64,000 nt of DNA from Haladaptatus halobius (lineage in GTDB: Archaea > Halobacteriota > Halobacteria > Halobacteriales > Haladaptataceae): NCBI RefSeq assembly GCF_020618475.1, contig NZ_CP085336.1, positions 1,240,001 to 1,304,000 of the forward strand. The letters run 5' to 3'. This document shows positions 1 through 8,152 of this stretch, in pieces. The notes below the pieces were generated by a model that saw only the letters and a program-made list of their open reading frames with translations, had not been told where the DNA came from and did not search any database. The translations under genes were made by a program, and so were the position numbers. Position 1 is the first letter of the stretch; every line of letters starts with the position of its first letter.

Positions 1-172
1 ATGGATACTCATCGGCTGCCGGGTCGCCACCACGTTCTTCGTAGACGCGTTGTAGAATTTGGAGCGAGATATCGGCCTGCCGGAACGCACGACGAAGCCG
101 TTGAACCTTCTCCTTGTACGGGCCACCACACCGGACGAAGACACTCGTATCGGAGATGTAGACCATCGTCAT
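1..172 (-). CDS. PIN-like protein, 3' part beyond window edge
   Basis: The reading frame opens with an ATG at 170-172 and runs off the left edge, so only about 57 residues are visible. It begins MTMVYISDTSVFVRCGG, in which a hydrophobic strand followed by a conserved Asp (ISDTSVFV) resembles the first strand of PIN-type nuclease domains. It overlaps the stop of the upstream HTH gene in an ATGA arrangement, so the two were translated as a pair. A DNA-binding protein followed by a PIN-like protein suggests a toxin-antitoxin-like or regulator/nuclease module. This is inference from gene order and one short motif; the catalytic acidic residues further on cannot be seen. Confidence 0.5.
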   Translation of the reverse strand, partial: MTMVYISDTSVFVRCGGPYKEKVQRLRRAFRQADISLQILQRVYEERGGDPAADEYP

Positions 173-714
173 TCTGCAGCGTCGGCATACTCGGTGGCAA
201 CTGGTTCGAGCGCTTGGAGGATGATTTCGGCCTCAAGCGGAGAGAGATCGAGTTCGCGAGCCGCAATGCGGTGGTTGACCGTCCCGTCGACGTGCTCGAA
301 GGCGTACTCAAGGGCGATCGCAAGGCCGTCGAGCCCATGTCGCTCGATGTAGACGTCGATGTCCTCGTTTTCGTCTCGTCGGGCGACAGCAGCGATCAGC
401 GCTGGCGTAATCGTCTGCGTTTCGCCATCCGTCGAGAACGTGAGTGAGATAGATTCTGCAGTGTATTCGTACGGGCGTTGCTCCTGAATCTTTGTTACTA
501 AGCCAGCGGCGTCGAGCTTCTAGACATAACCGTAGGCCGTCCCCTGCGGAATGCCGAGGTTAGCGACGATATCGGCAACGGTTACGGAATCGTTCCGCAA
601 TACGTAGGCGTAGAGACGAGCGAGTGCGGGTGTTTCGAGGCGGTCAGCCACGGTCTGGAGCTGCTGAATGGGTGGGTGGTCTGACCGAGCGAGTGAATGC
701 GCTATCTCAATCAT
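169..714 (-). pseudogene. winged-helix regulator interrupted by an in-frame TAG
   Basis: The first 64 codons from the ATG at 714 encode a haloarchaeal HTH domain (VTVADIVANLGIPQGTAYGYV), which then meets TAG at 520-522. The same frame continues without another stop for 116 more codons (KLDAAGLVTK..., a beta-wing, then a helical C-terminal part ending at 169). Recognition helix and wing lie on opposite sides of the stop, so this was one protein of about 181 residues. The usual residue after TAYxYV in such domains is Glu or Gln, one base from TAG. A TATA-like ATTATAC lies about 25 bp upstream. It resembles the haloarchaeal DUF7437-type family (from memory). Either the gene is dead or the stop is suppressed. 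Confidence 0.7.
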
Positions 715-1104
715 GAATCATCCACAATTAGTATAATATTTCTATTATATATGTACCTATACCAGTTATTCAACCAATGGACAAGGAGCCTTCAGCCATT
801 ACTCACGGGATGAAGTGATTGAATGAGAACGGGTACAGTAGCTGGGCCAGTTGACCGGTGCATGCCCATAACTACACTCAAGGTTTATGTTTCCGAAATG
901 CGTTTTACGGTTCCGCCTCACGGTTGAGATGGGCTTTCACAACCACCCTCGCCTAGCACCCAAGAACAAGTACACTGTTAAACGCCATCAGCATCCATTG
1001 TTGTCGTCACAGCCCGGTTGTGAGAGTACTCCCACTGGCATCCTTTTCACGCTTTGCTCGTAGCTTCCTTCCCACGCTACTTGCTCACGGCGACAGTATC
1101 GTCC
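715..1104. other. intergenic stretch, promoter only
   Basis: The first 40 bp are AT-rich and hold the TATA element of the leftward HTH gene. The rest shows no open frame with coding character, no clear inverted repeat and no recognisable RNA gene. Confidence 0.5.
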
Positions 1105-1413
1105 GTCAGGAGACGTCCGTCGACGACGCGATTCTCGAATTCTTTGCTGCCCTTGCTGAGCCTGACAGGGCGCGAATCGCGCTGCCACCACGACCAACTG
1201 GCGGCATCTCGTTGTCGAACTTGGTACTGTCGAGACGAGTGCCTCGACGAAACCATGGTGATGAAGCAACTGGCAGACCAGAACCTCGTGGACGTCCAGG
1301 ACGAAGATGCAGCCTACTATCGAATTTTAGATACCGGACTCGCCTCTCTCGACGGGGAAGCTCCTGCAGTGCAACTCCTGTTCTCAGGCGAAGATTCGAA
1401 CCAGTTCGGATAG
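1105..1413 (+). pseudogene. decayed winged-helix regulator fragment
   Basis: Two frames hold consecutive pieces of a haloarchaeal winged-helix protein. One reads DDAILEFFAALAEPDRARIA, a typical first helix of these regulators. The piece that follows (DETMVMKQLADQNLVDVQDE, then YYRILDTG) is in another frame and resembles the recognition-helix end and wing, which is commonly written YYRITDxG in active homologues. A frameshift and loss of the start explain the pattern. No promoter was identified. Function is lost; the family assignment is by pattern only. Confidence 0.4.
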
Positions 1414-1651
1414 CGTCGTCGAGGTCTCGTTCTTGTCCTTAGTAGTTCTCCCAATGGGCGCGAACCCGCCCACGCTGTTCGGGATGGTACTACCCTGGAC
1501 GGATACTCTCTCAACGGACGAGATAGTAGCAACACAACCAGTGTAAGACATTCAGGCTCTATAACGGAAACAGCAATAAAATTATAATTCTAGCCATTTA
1601 CGAGATCGGGAGTATATTTTTAGGTCCGCCGAAGAATTATTCGTATAGTGT

Positions 1652-1663
1652 GAGGTTATAAGA
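1652..1663 (+). promoter_or_regulatory. TATA box of dpsA
   Basis: GGTTATAAGAGG lies about 30 bp before the dpsA ATG, the spacing expected for a leaderless or very short-leader haloarchaeal transcript. No DtxR-type palindrome overlaps it. Confidence 0.5.
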
Positions 1664-1689
1664 GGATAGCCCACTTACTACTGGCTACG

Positions 1690-2235
1690 ATGAGTACCCA
1701 AGAAATCGTCCGTCAGAAAGCCGGTACCGTTAAAGAAAATCCCGTCCGACTTGACCAAGACAAGGCCGAGCAGATCATTGACGCGCTAAATACGGATTTG
1801 GCCGATGCGTACGTGTTGTATCACCAACTCCACAAGCATCACTGGAACGTTGCAGGCGCCGAGCACCTTGATGTTCACGTGTTCCTCCAGGAAGCCTACG
1901 AAGATGTTGAGGAGGCGGCAGATGAACTCGCCGAGCGCGTTCAGGCTCTCGGTGGCGTTCCCCATGCGAGCATGACTGCGCTCGCAGACGCCGCGACGGT
2001 AGAATCAGAGGATGAGGATGTCTATGACATTCGCACCTCCTTCGAGCACGATCTTGGGATTTATGGCGATATCATCGAAAGCTACCGTGAACACATCGAA
2101 CTCGCCGATGGCCTCGGTGACTTTGCCACCGGTGAAATGCTTCGCGAACAACTCATCGAGCTCGAGGAGCATGCGCACGTCATCGATCACTACCTCGAGG
2201 ACGATACCCTGGTACTCGAGTCAGCAACGCACTGA
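1690..2235 (+). CDS. dpsA: DpsA, ferritin-like DNA-protection and iron-storage protein
   Basis: The 181-residue protein is a near-canonical haloarchaeal DpsA. Such proteins form 12-subunit cages that oxidise Fe(II) with peroxide, store iron and protect DNA. The Dps ferroxidase signature is visible: HHWNVAG with the first His near residue 52, then H..VFLQEAYEDVEEAADELAERV with the Asp/Glu ligands about 12-30 residues further on. Length matches known halophilic DpsA, and the ATG sits about 30 bp after a TATA box. It is followed convergently by a small gene with an iron-regulator-like operator, so this may be a small iron/oxidative stress locus. Expression is expected to follow iron and peroxide, as known for the family. 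Confidence 0.95.
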   Translation: MSTQEIVRQKAGTVKENPVRLDQDKAEQIIDALNTDLADAYVLYHQLHKHHWNVAGAEHLDVHVFLQEAYEDVEEAADELAERVQALGGVPHASMTALADAATVESEDEDVYDIRTSFEHDLGIYGDIIESYREHIELADGLGDFATGEMLREQLIELEEHAHVIDHYLEDDTLVLESATH

Positions 2236-2332
2236 TGCCAGGTACGCTAAGTAGACCATTTTTGAACCAATAGAGCTCCGTAAGACGTTCACCTGTTGAG
2301 AGGCGAGACTCGCTCGTTCGCTGGAGAGACCA

Positions 2333-2500
2333 TCAAGGGTTAATCTCTTCAGTGGTGTCCGTCGCAATCCAACCGTCAGTGTTTCCGGCTTCCAAAAAGA
2401 CGAGTCGACCAGGACGGGTTTCACACACTGAAATCGCAGAGATAGCATCAACGGTTTGCTTCTGCAAATTCGCCGACTCCGATTGTGACTGAGTTGCCAT
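2333..2500 (-). CDS. small haloarchaeal protein of unknown function (55 aa)
   Basis: A short frame from ATG at 2498-2500 to TGA at 2333-2335 encodes 55 residues: a polar start (MATQSQSESANLQKQ), then a compact conserved-looking core with AISVCETRPGRLVFLEAGN and TDGWIATD. The core resembles a small haloarchaeal family I recognise by pattern but cannot name. It has a TATA-like element and a DtxR/IdeR-type palindrome immediately upstream, which strongly supports it as a real, iron-controlled gene. It converges with dpsA. No membrane segment or signal peptide is present; one Cys is visible. Confidence 0.7.
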   Translation of the reverse strand: MATQSQSESANLQKQTVDAISAISVCETRPGRLVFLEAGNTDGWIATDTTEEINP

Positions 2501-2509
2501 ATAGAGGGA

Positions 2510-2536
2510 GTTTAGGCAGACCTAAAACAAAAAGAT
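2510..2536 (-). promoter_or_regulatory. DtxR/IdeR-like operator and TATA of the 55-aa gene
   Basis: TTTAGG-CAGA-CCTAAA at 2511-2526 is a perfect 6+6 inverted repeat matching the TTAGG...CCTAA core of SirR/IdeR (DtxR family) iron-dependent sites. It lies 11 bp before the ATG and directly follows a TATA-like CTTTTTGTTTTA read on the minus strand, so bound repressor would block initiation. Confidence 0.6.
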
Positions 2537-2701
2537 TCGGTTATTGACTGAGTCACATCGATTTCACAACATGACAGTTGCATCGCTGATGGTCGTTGTG
2601 TTGAGAACCGCTTGGCGAGTTCATCTTTGAGAATCTACCGTGGCTATAGGGATAAGAATTACCAGTATTGTTAACTATAGCTGTTGTACCTCAGTTTGCA
2701 A

Positions 2702-2930
2702 TCATCTATCAGTCGGCAATAATTGGCGAGCTTGGGCTTTCTTGCTCGTGTACATCCGCTTGGGAACAACGTAGGAGAGCCCACGTTCACAACCTCGGAA
2801 GATGGATTGCCCCGAGACCGACATAATCAGTGAAACGGTAGATCGTTCAGTACAGATGAGGTAGCTATTGGTCAAGTCCCGAACGTGCTGCGAAAACTCT
2901 AATCTGACTAGAACCGAAGAAATACATATC
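2702..2930 (-). pseudogene. probable transposase remnant
   Basis: Read leftward, the frame contains RGLSYVVPKRMYTSKKAQAR, which resembles a conserved stretch of haloarchaeal DDE transposases (a ...YVVPKRMxTSEKAQA... motif, from memory). It stops after LLPTDR where an active enzyme would continue. No intact start, no second catalytic block and no terminal repeats were seen. It probably marks an old insertion between dpsA and the BKACE gene. Confidence 0.35.
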
Positions 2931-3653
2931 ATGACAAGGAGAGACAAATTGTTGTAGGCGGCGCTAAACGGTGGGCGTGAACATCCTGCAGTGCCTCGTA
3001 CGCCGGAAGAGCTTGCCGTGGAGGCACGCGCGGCAGTCACTGTCGGGGCCAAATCTCTACATCTTCACCCGTTCGACGAGAACGGCCGCCAAACACTTGC
3101 AGCGGAGTCGTGCGCCAAAGCGTTGCGCACAGTCCGCAATACTTGTCCCAGAGTTCCAATTTCACTCAGCACTTCAGCAGATATCGAGCCTGACCCCGAG
3201 CGGCGACATAAGCTCGTTGCGGCCTGGACAGAGCTCCCGGACCTCGTGACGGCTAACCAGGGTGAGAAGGGGATTCACGGTCTTTGCGAGCTACTCGTTG
3301 AGCGTGGTATCGGGATCGAGGCGGGCCTCTTATCGCTGGACAACGCGTACACCTTCGTCGAGTCGGAAATCGCATCACGTTGCGAGCGTGTATTGGTCGA
3401 GCCACTGGACCCCGACCCCAATGACGCCGTCGCTCACGCCGAGTCCATCGAGCAGACGCTCGATGCTGGCGGCATTCAACTTGAGCAGGTCCATCACGGC
3501 GACGGCATCGCCTCATGGGCGGTCAATCGACGTGCTGTAGCACGCGGCCACGGTATCCGTACTGGGCTAGAGGATACAACGGTCCTCCCTGACGGACGCC
3601 CGGCTAGAGACAACAGGGAACTGGTTGCAGCCGCTGCGTCTTTGCTTGAGTAG
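2931..3653 (+). pseudogene. BKACE (DUF849) beta-keto acid cleavage enzyme with early in-frame TAG
   Basis: From ATG 2931 the frame reads MTRRDKLL, TAG (2955-2957), then AALNGGREHPAVPRTPEELA and continues to 3653. The residues after the TAG are the conserved start of the beta-keto acid cleavage (3-keto-5-aminohexanoate cleavage) family, so the TAG lies inside the first beta strand where Gln or a hydrophobic residue is usual. Visible family features include SLHLHPFD (metal-binding His pair), the ISLSTSA and TANQGEKG loops, and GIRTGLEDTT near the C terminus. A GTG at 2991 could start a shorter 220-residue protein lacking strand 1. These enzymes cleave beta-keto acids with acetyl-CoA; the substrate here is unknown. 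Confidence 0.7.
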
Positions 3654-3994
3654 GGTCGCTTTTTCATAGAGTCAAGAGTAGTTCGGTTTCTGAATACAAA
3701 AACCACTACCGGATCGTTAGTCGAGTAGCGTTTCGAGCGATTTCCCGCAGTCCTAATGGCGCTAGGAGTAGAAACGGAGTGATGCTACCGTGGGTTGAGT
3801 GGCGGTGCTGTCGGCCCAAGCGGTTGTGCATGGCTCGTCGGTGAGTATGCCTCGTAGACGGAAAAAATCGCCTGCGGCAAGTCAGTTATCAGCCCTGCTC
3901 ACGCTCCATTGGAAGAAACCACTGTCCCATAGATAGTTCACTTCCACTAGCCTGTTAACGAGTGTTTATGAGGATGCACGTGCTTTGGTCACAT
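3654..3994. other. intergenic stretch before radA
   Basis: It starts with a T5 tract at about 3659-3663 that may terminate the BKACE transcript and ends with the radA TATA box. Nothing else with coding or structural signal was seen. Confidence 0.45.
3964..3971 (+). promoter_or_regulatory. TATA box of radA
   Basis: GTTTATGA lies 30 bp upstream of ATG 3995. This spacing selects that ATG over two in-frame upstream ATGs, one of which falls inside the TATA element itself. Confidence 0.5.
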
Positions 3995-5023
3995 ATGGCA
4001 GCAGAGCTCGACCAATTACCGGGAGTTGGGTCAGCAACAGCCGACAAGCTCCTCAAAGCTGGTTTCAACTCCTACCAGGCGCTCGCCGTTGCGAGTCCCG
4101 GTGAGCTCACCAACACCGCTGATATCGGTGAGAGCACCGCCACTGCCATCATTCAGGCAGCACGGGAGGCCGCCAACATTGGCAACTTCGAAACTGGAGT
4201 CGCGGTGCGACGACAGCGTGATCAGATTGGGAAGCTCAGCTTGCTGATTGACGAGGTTGATGAACTACTGGGTGGGGGTATCGAAACACAATCGATCACT
4301 GAATTCTACGGCGCGTTCGGGTCTGGCAAGTCACAGGTCACCCATCAACTATGCGTCAATGTGCAGCTTCCTGAGACCGACGGTGGCTTCCACGGCCGTG
4401 CCATCTTCATCGATACCGAAGATACGTTCCGCCCCGACCGTATCGACGATATCGTCCGGGGGCTGCCAGACGACATCATTGCGGCCACGATGGTCGACCG
4501 TGGTATTGAGGGAGACACCGCCGACGAAGCTGCGCTTGACGAGTTGGTTGATCACGTTCTGAATCGGATTCACGTTGCAAAGGGCTTCAATTCAGCTCAC
4601 CAGATTCTACTCGCCGAAAAGACTCGAGAACTCGCCAGCGACTACGCCGATACTGAGTGGCCTATTCAATTGGTCTGTGTGGATTCGCTGACCGCGCACT
4701 TCCGGGCCGAGTACCTCGGTCGAGGGAAACTAGCCGAACGTCAACAGAAGCTCAACAAGCACCTCCACGACCTATTACGGCTCGCGAATCTGCATAATGC
4801 GGCAGTCGTTGTGACGAATCAGGTCTCCTCCAACCCTGACTCGTTCTTCGGCGATCCGACGCAACCCATCGGTGGGCATATTCTTGGACACAGCAGCACA
4901 GTTCGCATCTACCTCCGAAAATCGAAAGGGAACAAACGTATCGTCCGGCTAGTCGATGCGCCGAACCTCCCTGACGGTGAAGCTGTGATGCGTATCGTAG
5001 AATCGGGACTGAAGCCTGAATAG
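3995..5023 (+). CDS. radA: RadA recombinase
   Basis: The 342-residue protein is an archaeal RadA, the Rad51/RecA-family strand-exchange ATPase. Residues 1-60 form the helix-hairpin-helix DNA-binding domain (LPGVGSATADKLLKAGF). Walker A is GAFGSGKSQ near residue 105; Walker B is LVCVDSLTAHFRAEY near residue 227. The ATP-cap and L2 regions are present (TNQVSSNPDSFFGDP, IGGHILGHSS), and the protein ends in GEAVMRIVESGLKPE as in other haloarchaeal RadA. Length equals the family norm (about 343). The sequence is visibly more divergent from textbook haloarchaeal RadA than expected for a chromosomal copy (for example GAFGSGKS for GEFGAGKS), so it may be an extra plasmid-borne paralogue; that is inference. 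Confidence 0.93.
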   Translation: MAAELDQLPGVGSATADKLLKAGFNSYQALAVASPGELTNTADIGESTATAIIQAAREAANIGNFETGVAVRRQRDQIGKLSLLIDEVDELLGGGIETQSITEFYGAFGSGKSQVTHQLCVNVQLPETDGGFHGRAIFIDTEDTFRPDRIDDIVRGLPDDIIAATMVDRGIEGDTADEAALDELVDHVLNRIHVAKGFNSAHQILLAEKTRELASDYADTEWPIQLVCVDSLTAHFRAEYLGRGKLAERQQKLNKHLHDLLRLANLHNAAVVVTNQVSSNPDSFFGDPTQPIGGHILGHSSTVRIYLRKSKGNKRIVRLVDAPNLPDGEAVMRIVESGLKPE

Positions 5024-5048
5024 CCCCATGGGGTAGAGTATGTGTTGT

Positions 5049-5083
5049 CGGATTCCCCGCCCTAAAGGGCGTGGAGGACGTCA
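5049..5083 (+). mobile_element. solo IS200/IS605-IS1341 right end (orphan TnpB guide-RNA-like hairpin)
   Basis: GGATTCCCCGCCCTAAAGGGCG followed by TGGAGGACGTCAAT has the form of the 3' end of haloarchaeal IS605/IS1341 elements, where a CGCCCTnnAGGGCG hairpin closes the tnpB-overlapping RNA. No tnpB or tnpA is present; radA lies directly upstream. It is therefore a remnant end or an orphan guide scaffold. Confidence 0.5.
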
Positions 5084-5330
5084 ATCCTGAGTCAGAATAA
5101 TGCTCCCAAATAACCTACTTCAAAATAGCCTAAACTGGAATTGGCTATTTCTCCCTTTTCTATCTGGCTTCATCAACCTGCTTCTCGGTGAGAGCAGAGT
5201 AACAGGTCTCCATCGCATCCACTACCGAACAGACGATGAAAACACGCTATTTTTCTTTGGTCGGCTGTATATGAATTTCTCAGAAACGATACTAGAATCG
5301 TCAGCGACTGCGGTTCGAGTTGAGACGGTC

Positions 5331-6707
5331 TTACGTGTTCACGGCTATCTCGCCGTATCCGTCCTGAGACTCGATTGTCGTTCCGTACGGTTCCGAGAGC
5401 TCAGTTATCGACTCGAGAATTTGCTCCGCGGTGTCATCATCGGCTAACACTGGCCGGCCGCGGCGCGGGCGTGGTTCTTCATAGCCGAGATCGAGCGGAT
5501 ACAGGCGAATAGTCTCTAGTTGACCGTTCTCATATTCACAGATCGGAAGCACGGTCTCCCAGAACGACCGCTTTGAGAGGAATCCGATTCGCTTCTCATC
5601 TGCGTCTTGAATTCGCTCGTCGAATAGGTCGGCAGGGAGCGACTCCGCGGGGTCAAGGTCATACCGGCCGTAGATTTCAGCAGGAAGTCGCGTCACCGTT
5701 TCGTTCTGCATGAAGAAATTGCCAAGGCTGTAGAATATCGGCGCATCGTCGTAGATTTCGATGCCACGGAGCACGTGTGGCCCATGCCCAATGAACGCAT
5801 CTGCACCACCGTCGATACAGTCGTGTGCAAATGTCTCGAGAAACTCGGGGACAGAGTCATCATTGAAGAAGGCATCCGTTCCCTCGTGAGCGTGGAGGCT
5901 AATGATGACCCAATCTGCCTGTTTACGTGCAGCAGCGATTTGGCGGTGAATCGCCTCCGCATCGTCTTCGTTCACCTCGCGATGGATCGCAAATTCGTCA
6001 CTGACTTCAAAATCGATGTCCGTTTCCCCGCCAACATTCATGAGTGTGAATCCATCGGTGTCCTCGCCAGGAACAGGGAAGCCAAGGCGTTCTCTGCGTT
6101 CTTTGGCGGCCTCTAATCCAAGTTTTTGACTGAGGTTTCTAAGAGACTCAGAGACAGTCTCTGGGATCGTATATCGCGTTTCCAATCGAAGCGGCGACAA
6201 CCCTGGCCGTCCCTGCATATCTGATCGTTGCTCTCCGGCGATACTCCCTGGGGTGATCGTGGTACAGGCAGCAACTAACGCGACTCGACCCGCTGGAGTA
6301 TCAATGTACGTGGGTGCTCGGGCGGCAGCGAGGTTTCGCCCGAGACCGGCGTAGGCGAGGTTCCGATTCTCGAGTGTATCCATTGTAGCCACCATCCCTC
6401 CGTGTGAGAAATCACCCGCATGGTTAGTCGCAGCCGCAAAGAGATTGAAGCCAGCCCACTTGAGTTCGTCGGCAATCCACGGTGGGGCACGCATGTATGT
6501 TCCGCCACTCTGAGCCGCGGGATACCCCTCCTCGTAATCGTGAAGCAGTACTTCGAGATTTGCAAACGATACATCTGCGTCTTGAATCTCATCGACTAGC
6601 GCTCGGAATTGAGGATCCTCGTACATGGAGAATTTCCGCGTAACGAGTGCGTCTCCAACAGGCGCGAGCGTGAGATTCTGGCCTTCAGTTCCGTATATAG
6701 GGTTCAT
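5331..6707 (-). CDS. CapA/PgsA-like metallophosphatase-fold protein
   Basis: The 458-residue protein matches the PGA_cap (CapA) family, which is related to poly-gamma-glutamate capsule proteins and has a calcineurin-like fold. Visible signatures are VGDALVTRK near the N terminus, FANLEVLLHD, AATNHAGDFSHGGM (Asn-His metal motif), HAHEGTDAFFNDD, and IGHGPHVLRGIEIY followed by FYSLGNFF. There is no signal peptide or membrane anchor, unlike many bacterial CapA. The start at 6707 was chosen because homology begins there and upstream residues are basic and low in acidic content. It lies downstream of an AbgA-like hydrolase on the same strand and probably shares its transcript. In this neighbourhood a role in amide or polyglutamate turnover is more likely than capsule synthesis (inference). 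Confidence 0.8.
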   Translation of the reverse strand: MNPIYGTEGQNLTLAPVGDALVTRKFSMYEDPQFRALVDEIQDADVSFANLEVLLHDYEEGYPAAQSGGTYMRAPPWIADELKWAGFNLFAAATNHAGDFSHGGMVATMDTLENRNLAYAGLGRNLAAARAPTYIDTPAGRVALVAACTTITPGSIAGEQRSDMQGRPGLSPLRLETRYTIPETVSESLRNLSQKLGLEAAKERRERLGFPVPGEDTDGFTLMNVGGETDIDFEVSDEFAIHREVNEDDAEAIHRQIAAARKQADWVIISLHAHEGTDAFFNDDSVPEFLETFAHDCIDGGADAFIGHGPHVLRGIEIYDDAPIFYSLGNFFMQNETVTRLPAEIYGRYDLDPAESLPADLFDERIQDADEKRIGFLSKRSFWETVLPICEYENGQLETIRLYPLDLGYEEPRPRRGRPVLADDDTAEQILESITELSEPYGTTIESQDGYGEIAVNT

Positions 6708-6750
6708 CAATCGAGTTTTCGATAGTGGTTCTCGGGATTTCGCTCTCGAA

Positions 6751-8040
6751 TCACTGCTGGGAATACGTCGTGGAGAGGCGTTTGAGCGTCTCGATGACGG
6801 CGTCAACACCGATTTCGAGTGCATCTTCATCGATATCGAATCGCGATGTGTGATGGCCAGATGGATTGCTGGCACCAATACCGACGTACGTCGCCTGTCC
6901 ACCCTCTGCTTGAACACGCTTGATCAGGTACGAGGCATCTTCGCTTGCGCCGATCGGTTCGCGTTCAACGACGTTCGTCACGGCGTCAAGGGATTGAGCT
7001 GCATCAGCAACTGCCGTCACAAGCTCGGTATCGGCTTCGAAGGTCGTCGTCTTGCCGTAGAGATCAGTATCGTACTCGACGGCATGCATTCCAGCAGCGT
7101 GTTCTAACACCCGGTTCGCAGCGTCGAGCATGTATTCATTCAAGTTAGCCGCTTCACCGCGGACTTCGACTCGCATCTGGGCATGGCCGGCGATCACGTT
7201 CTGCGCATTCGGTGAGTGCACTTGTCCGACGTTAATACGGGTCGCACCCTCTTCGTGTCGGGGAATTGCGTAGAGATTTTGAATCGCCGTCGTCGCTGCT
7301 TGGAGTGCATTCCGACCTTCGTTCGGTGCCTTTCCGGCATGCGCCGATTCGCCATGGAACTCCACATCGATTTTCGCATTGGAGAGCGGCCGCTCATAGC
7401 CCGCGATTATCTTCCCCGTTTCGTTGTCCAAACCGAGATGGAGCGCGGCGAAGTGATCAATATCAGTGAGGTGTGCCGTTTTACTCATCGGAAGCCCACC
7501 GCGCCCGCCCTCCTCAGCCGGTTGGAAGAAGAGTTTGACCGTCCCAGTGAAGTCGTCAGTGACATCGAGTTTGCGTGCGATGCCGACGCCGATTGTCGTG
7601 TGGCCGTCGTGCCCACATGCATGCATTTCGTTCGGGTGGCAGCTGGCGAAGCCCTCGGCTGCAGGCCGATGATCTGCGTCGCCCGATTCGGTCATCTCAA
7701 GTGCGTCCATATCAACGCGAACACCGATGACCGGGCCGCTTCCCTCATGGAACGTCTTCTCAGCGATGAGGCCAGTGACCGAACCCATTTGGTCGAGGTA
7801 TGTCTTGGGTGCTCCCTCATCTCGGGCTCGATCGCGAGCCCGCTCAATTTCATCGTCATTCGGCACACCAAGGCGCTCCTCAGCGTCGAGTGCACTAGCA
7901 CCGAGATGCACGGTATATCCTCTCTCATCGAGTTCTTCAGCGATGAGTGACGTAGTGCGAAACTCCTTCCAGCCCGCTTCAGGATACTTGTGGAGGTCGC
8001 GTCGTAGCTCTGGTAACGAAAGTTCACTTATTGTGGCCAT
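6751..8040 (-). CDS. M20D amidohydrolase, AbgA-like (aminobenzoyl-glutamate hydrolase type)
   Basis: The 429-residue protein is a zinc M20D peptidase/amidohydrolase. It closely follows AbgA of p-aminobenzoyl-glutamate hydrolase over its full length: RRDLHKYPEAGWKEFRT, the inserted helix RARDRARDEGAPKTYLDQM, VRVDMDALEM, HACGHDGHTTIG, FQPAEEGGRGG, GESAHAG and GHHTSRFD. The metal ligands (HACGHDGH, EE, terminal His) are all present. A TTTATT box 30 bp upstream fits a leaderless start at 8040; longer starts at 8049 or 8073 are less likely. The partner subunit AbgB was not seen. Likely substrates are N-acyl amino acids or aminobenzoyl amino acids; the nearby anthranilate pathway makes aminobenzoyl amides plausible (inference). 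Confidence 0.85.
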   Translation of the reverse strand: MATISELSLPELRRDLHKYPEAGWKEFRTTSLIAEELDERGYTVHLGASALDAEERLGVPNDDEIERARDRARDEGAPKTYLDQMGSVTGLIAEKTFHEGSGPVIGVRVDMDALEMTESGDADHRPAAEGFASCHPNEMHACGHDGHTTIGVGIARKLDVTDDFTGTVKLFFQPAEEGGRGGLPMSKTAHLTDIDHFAALHLGLDNETGKIIAGYERPLSNAKIDVEFHGESAHAGKAPNEGRNALQAATTAIQNLYAIPRHEEGATRINVGQVHSPNAQNVIAGHAQMRVEVRGEAANLNEYMLDAANRVLEHAAGMHAVEYDTDLYGKTTTFEADTELVTAVADAAQSLDAVTNVVEREPIGASEDASYLIKRVQAEGGQATYVGIGASNPSGHHTSRFDIDEDALEIGVDAVIETLKRLSTTYSQQ

Positions 8041-8152
8041 AGAGAGCATGTACCGATTGTCACCAATAAACACTCGCCAACAGGTAACATACGAGGGCAG
8101 CTCTCAGTAATCACCATCGGGTTTTTGATTGCTTGCAGAAGTACTTTCGTTT

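Noticed and set aside
3253-3540. Frames overlapping the BKACE gene
   Set aside because: Arginine-rich shadow frames with no homology.
5100-5447. Plus-strand frame of 115 codons downstream of radA
   Set aside because: Hydrophobic start but basic, overlaps the well supported CapA-like gene on the other strand, no family match.
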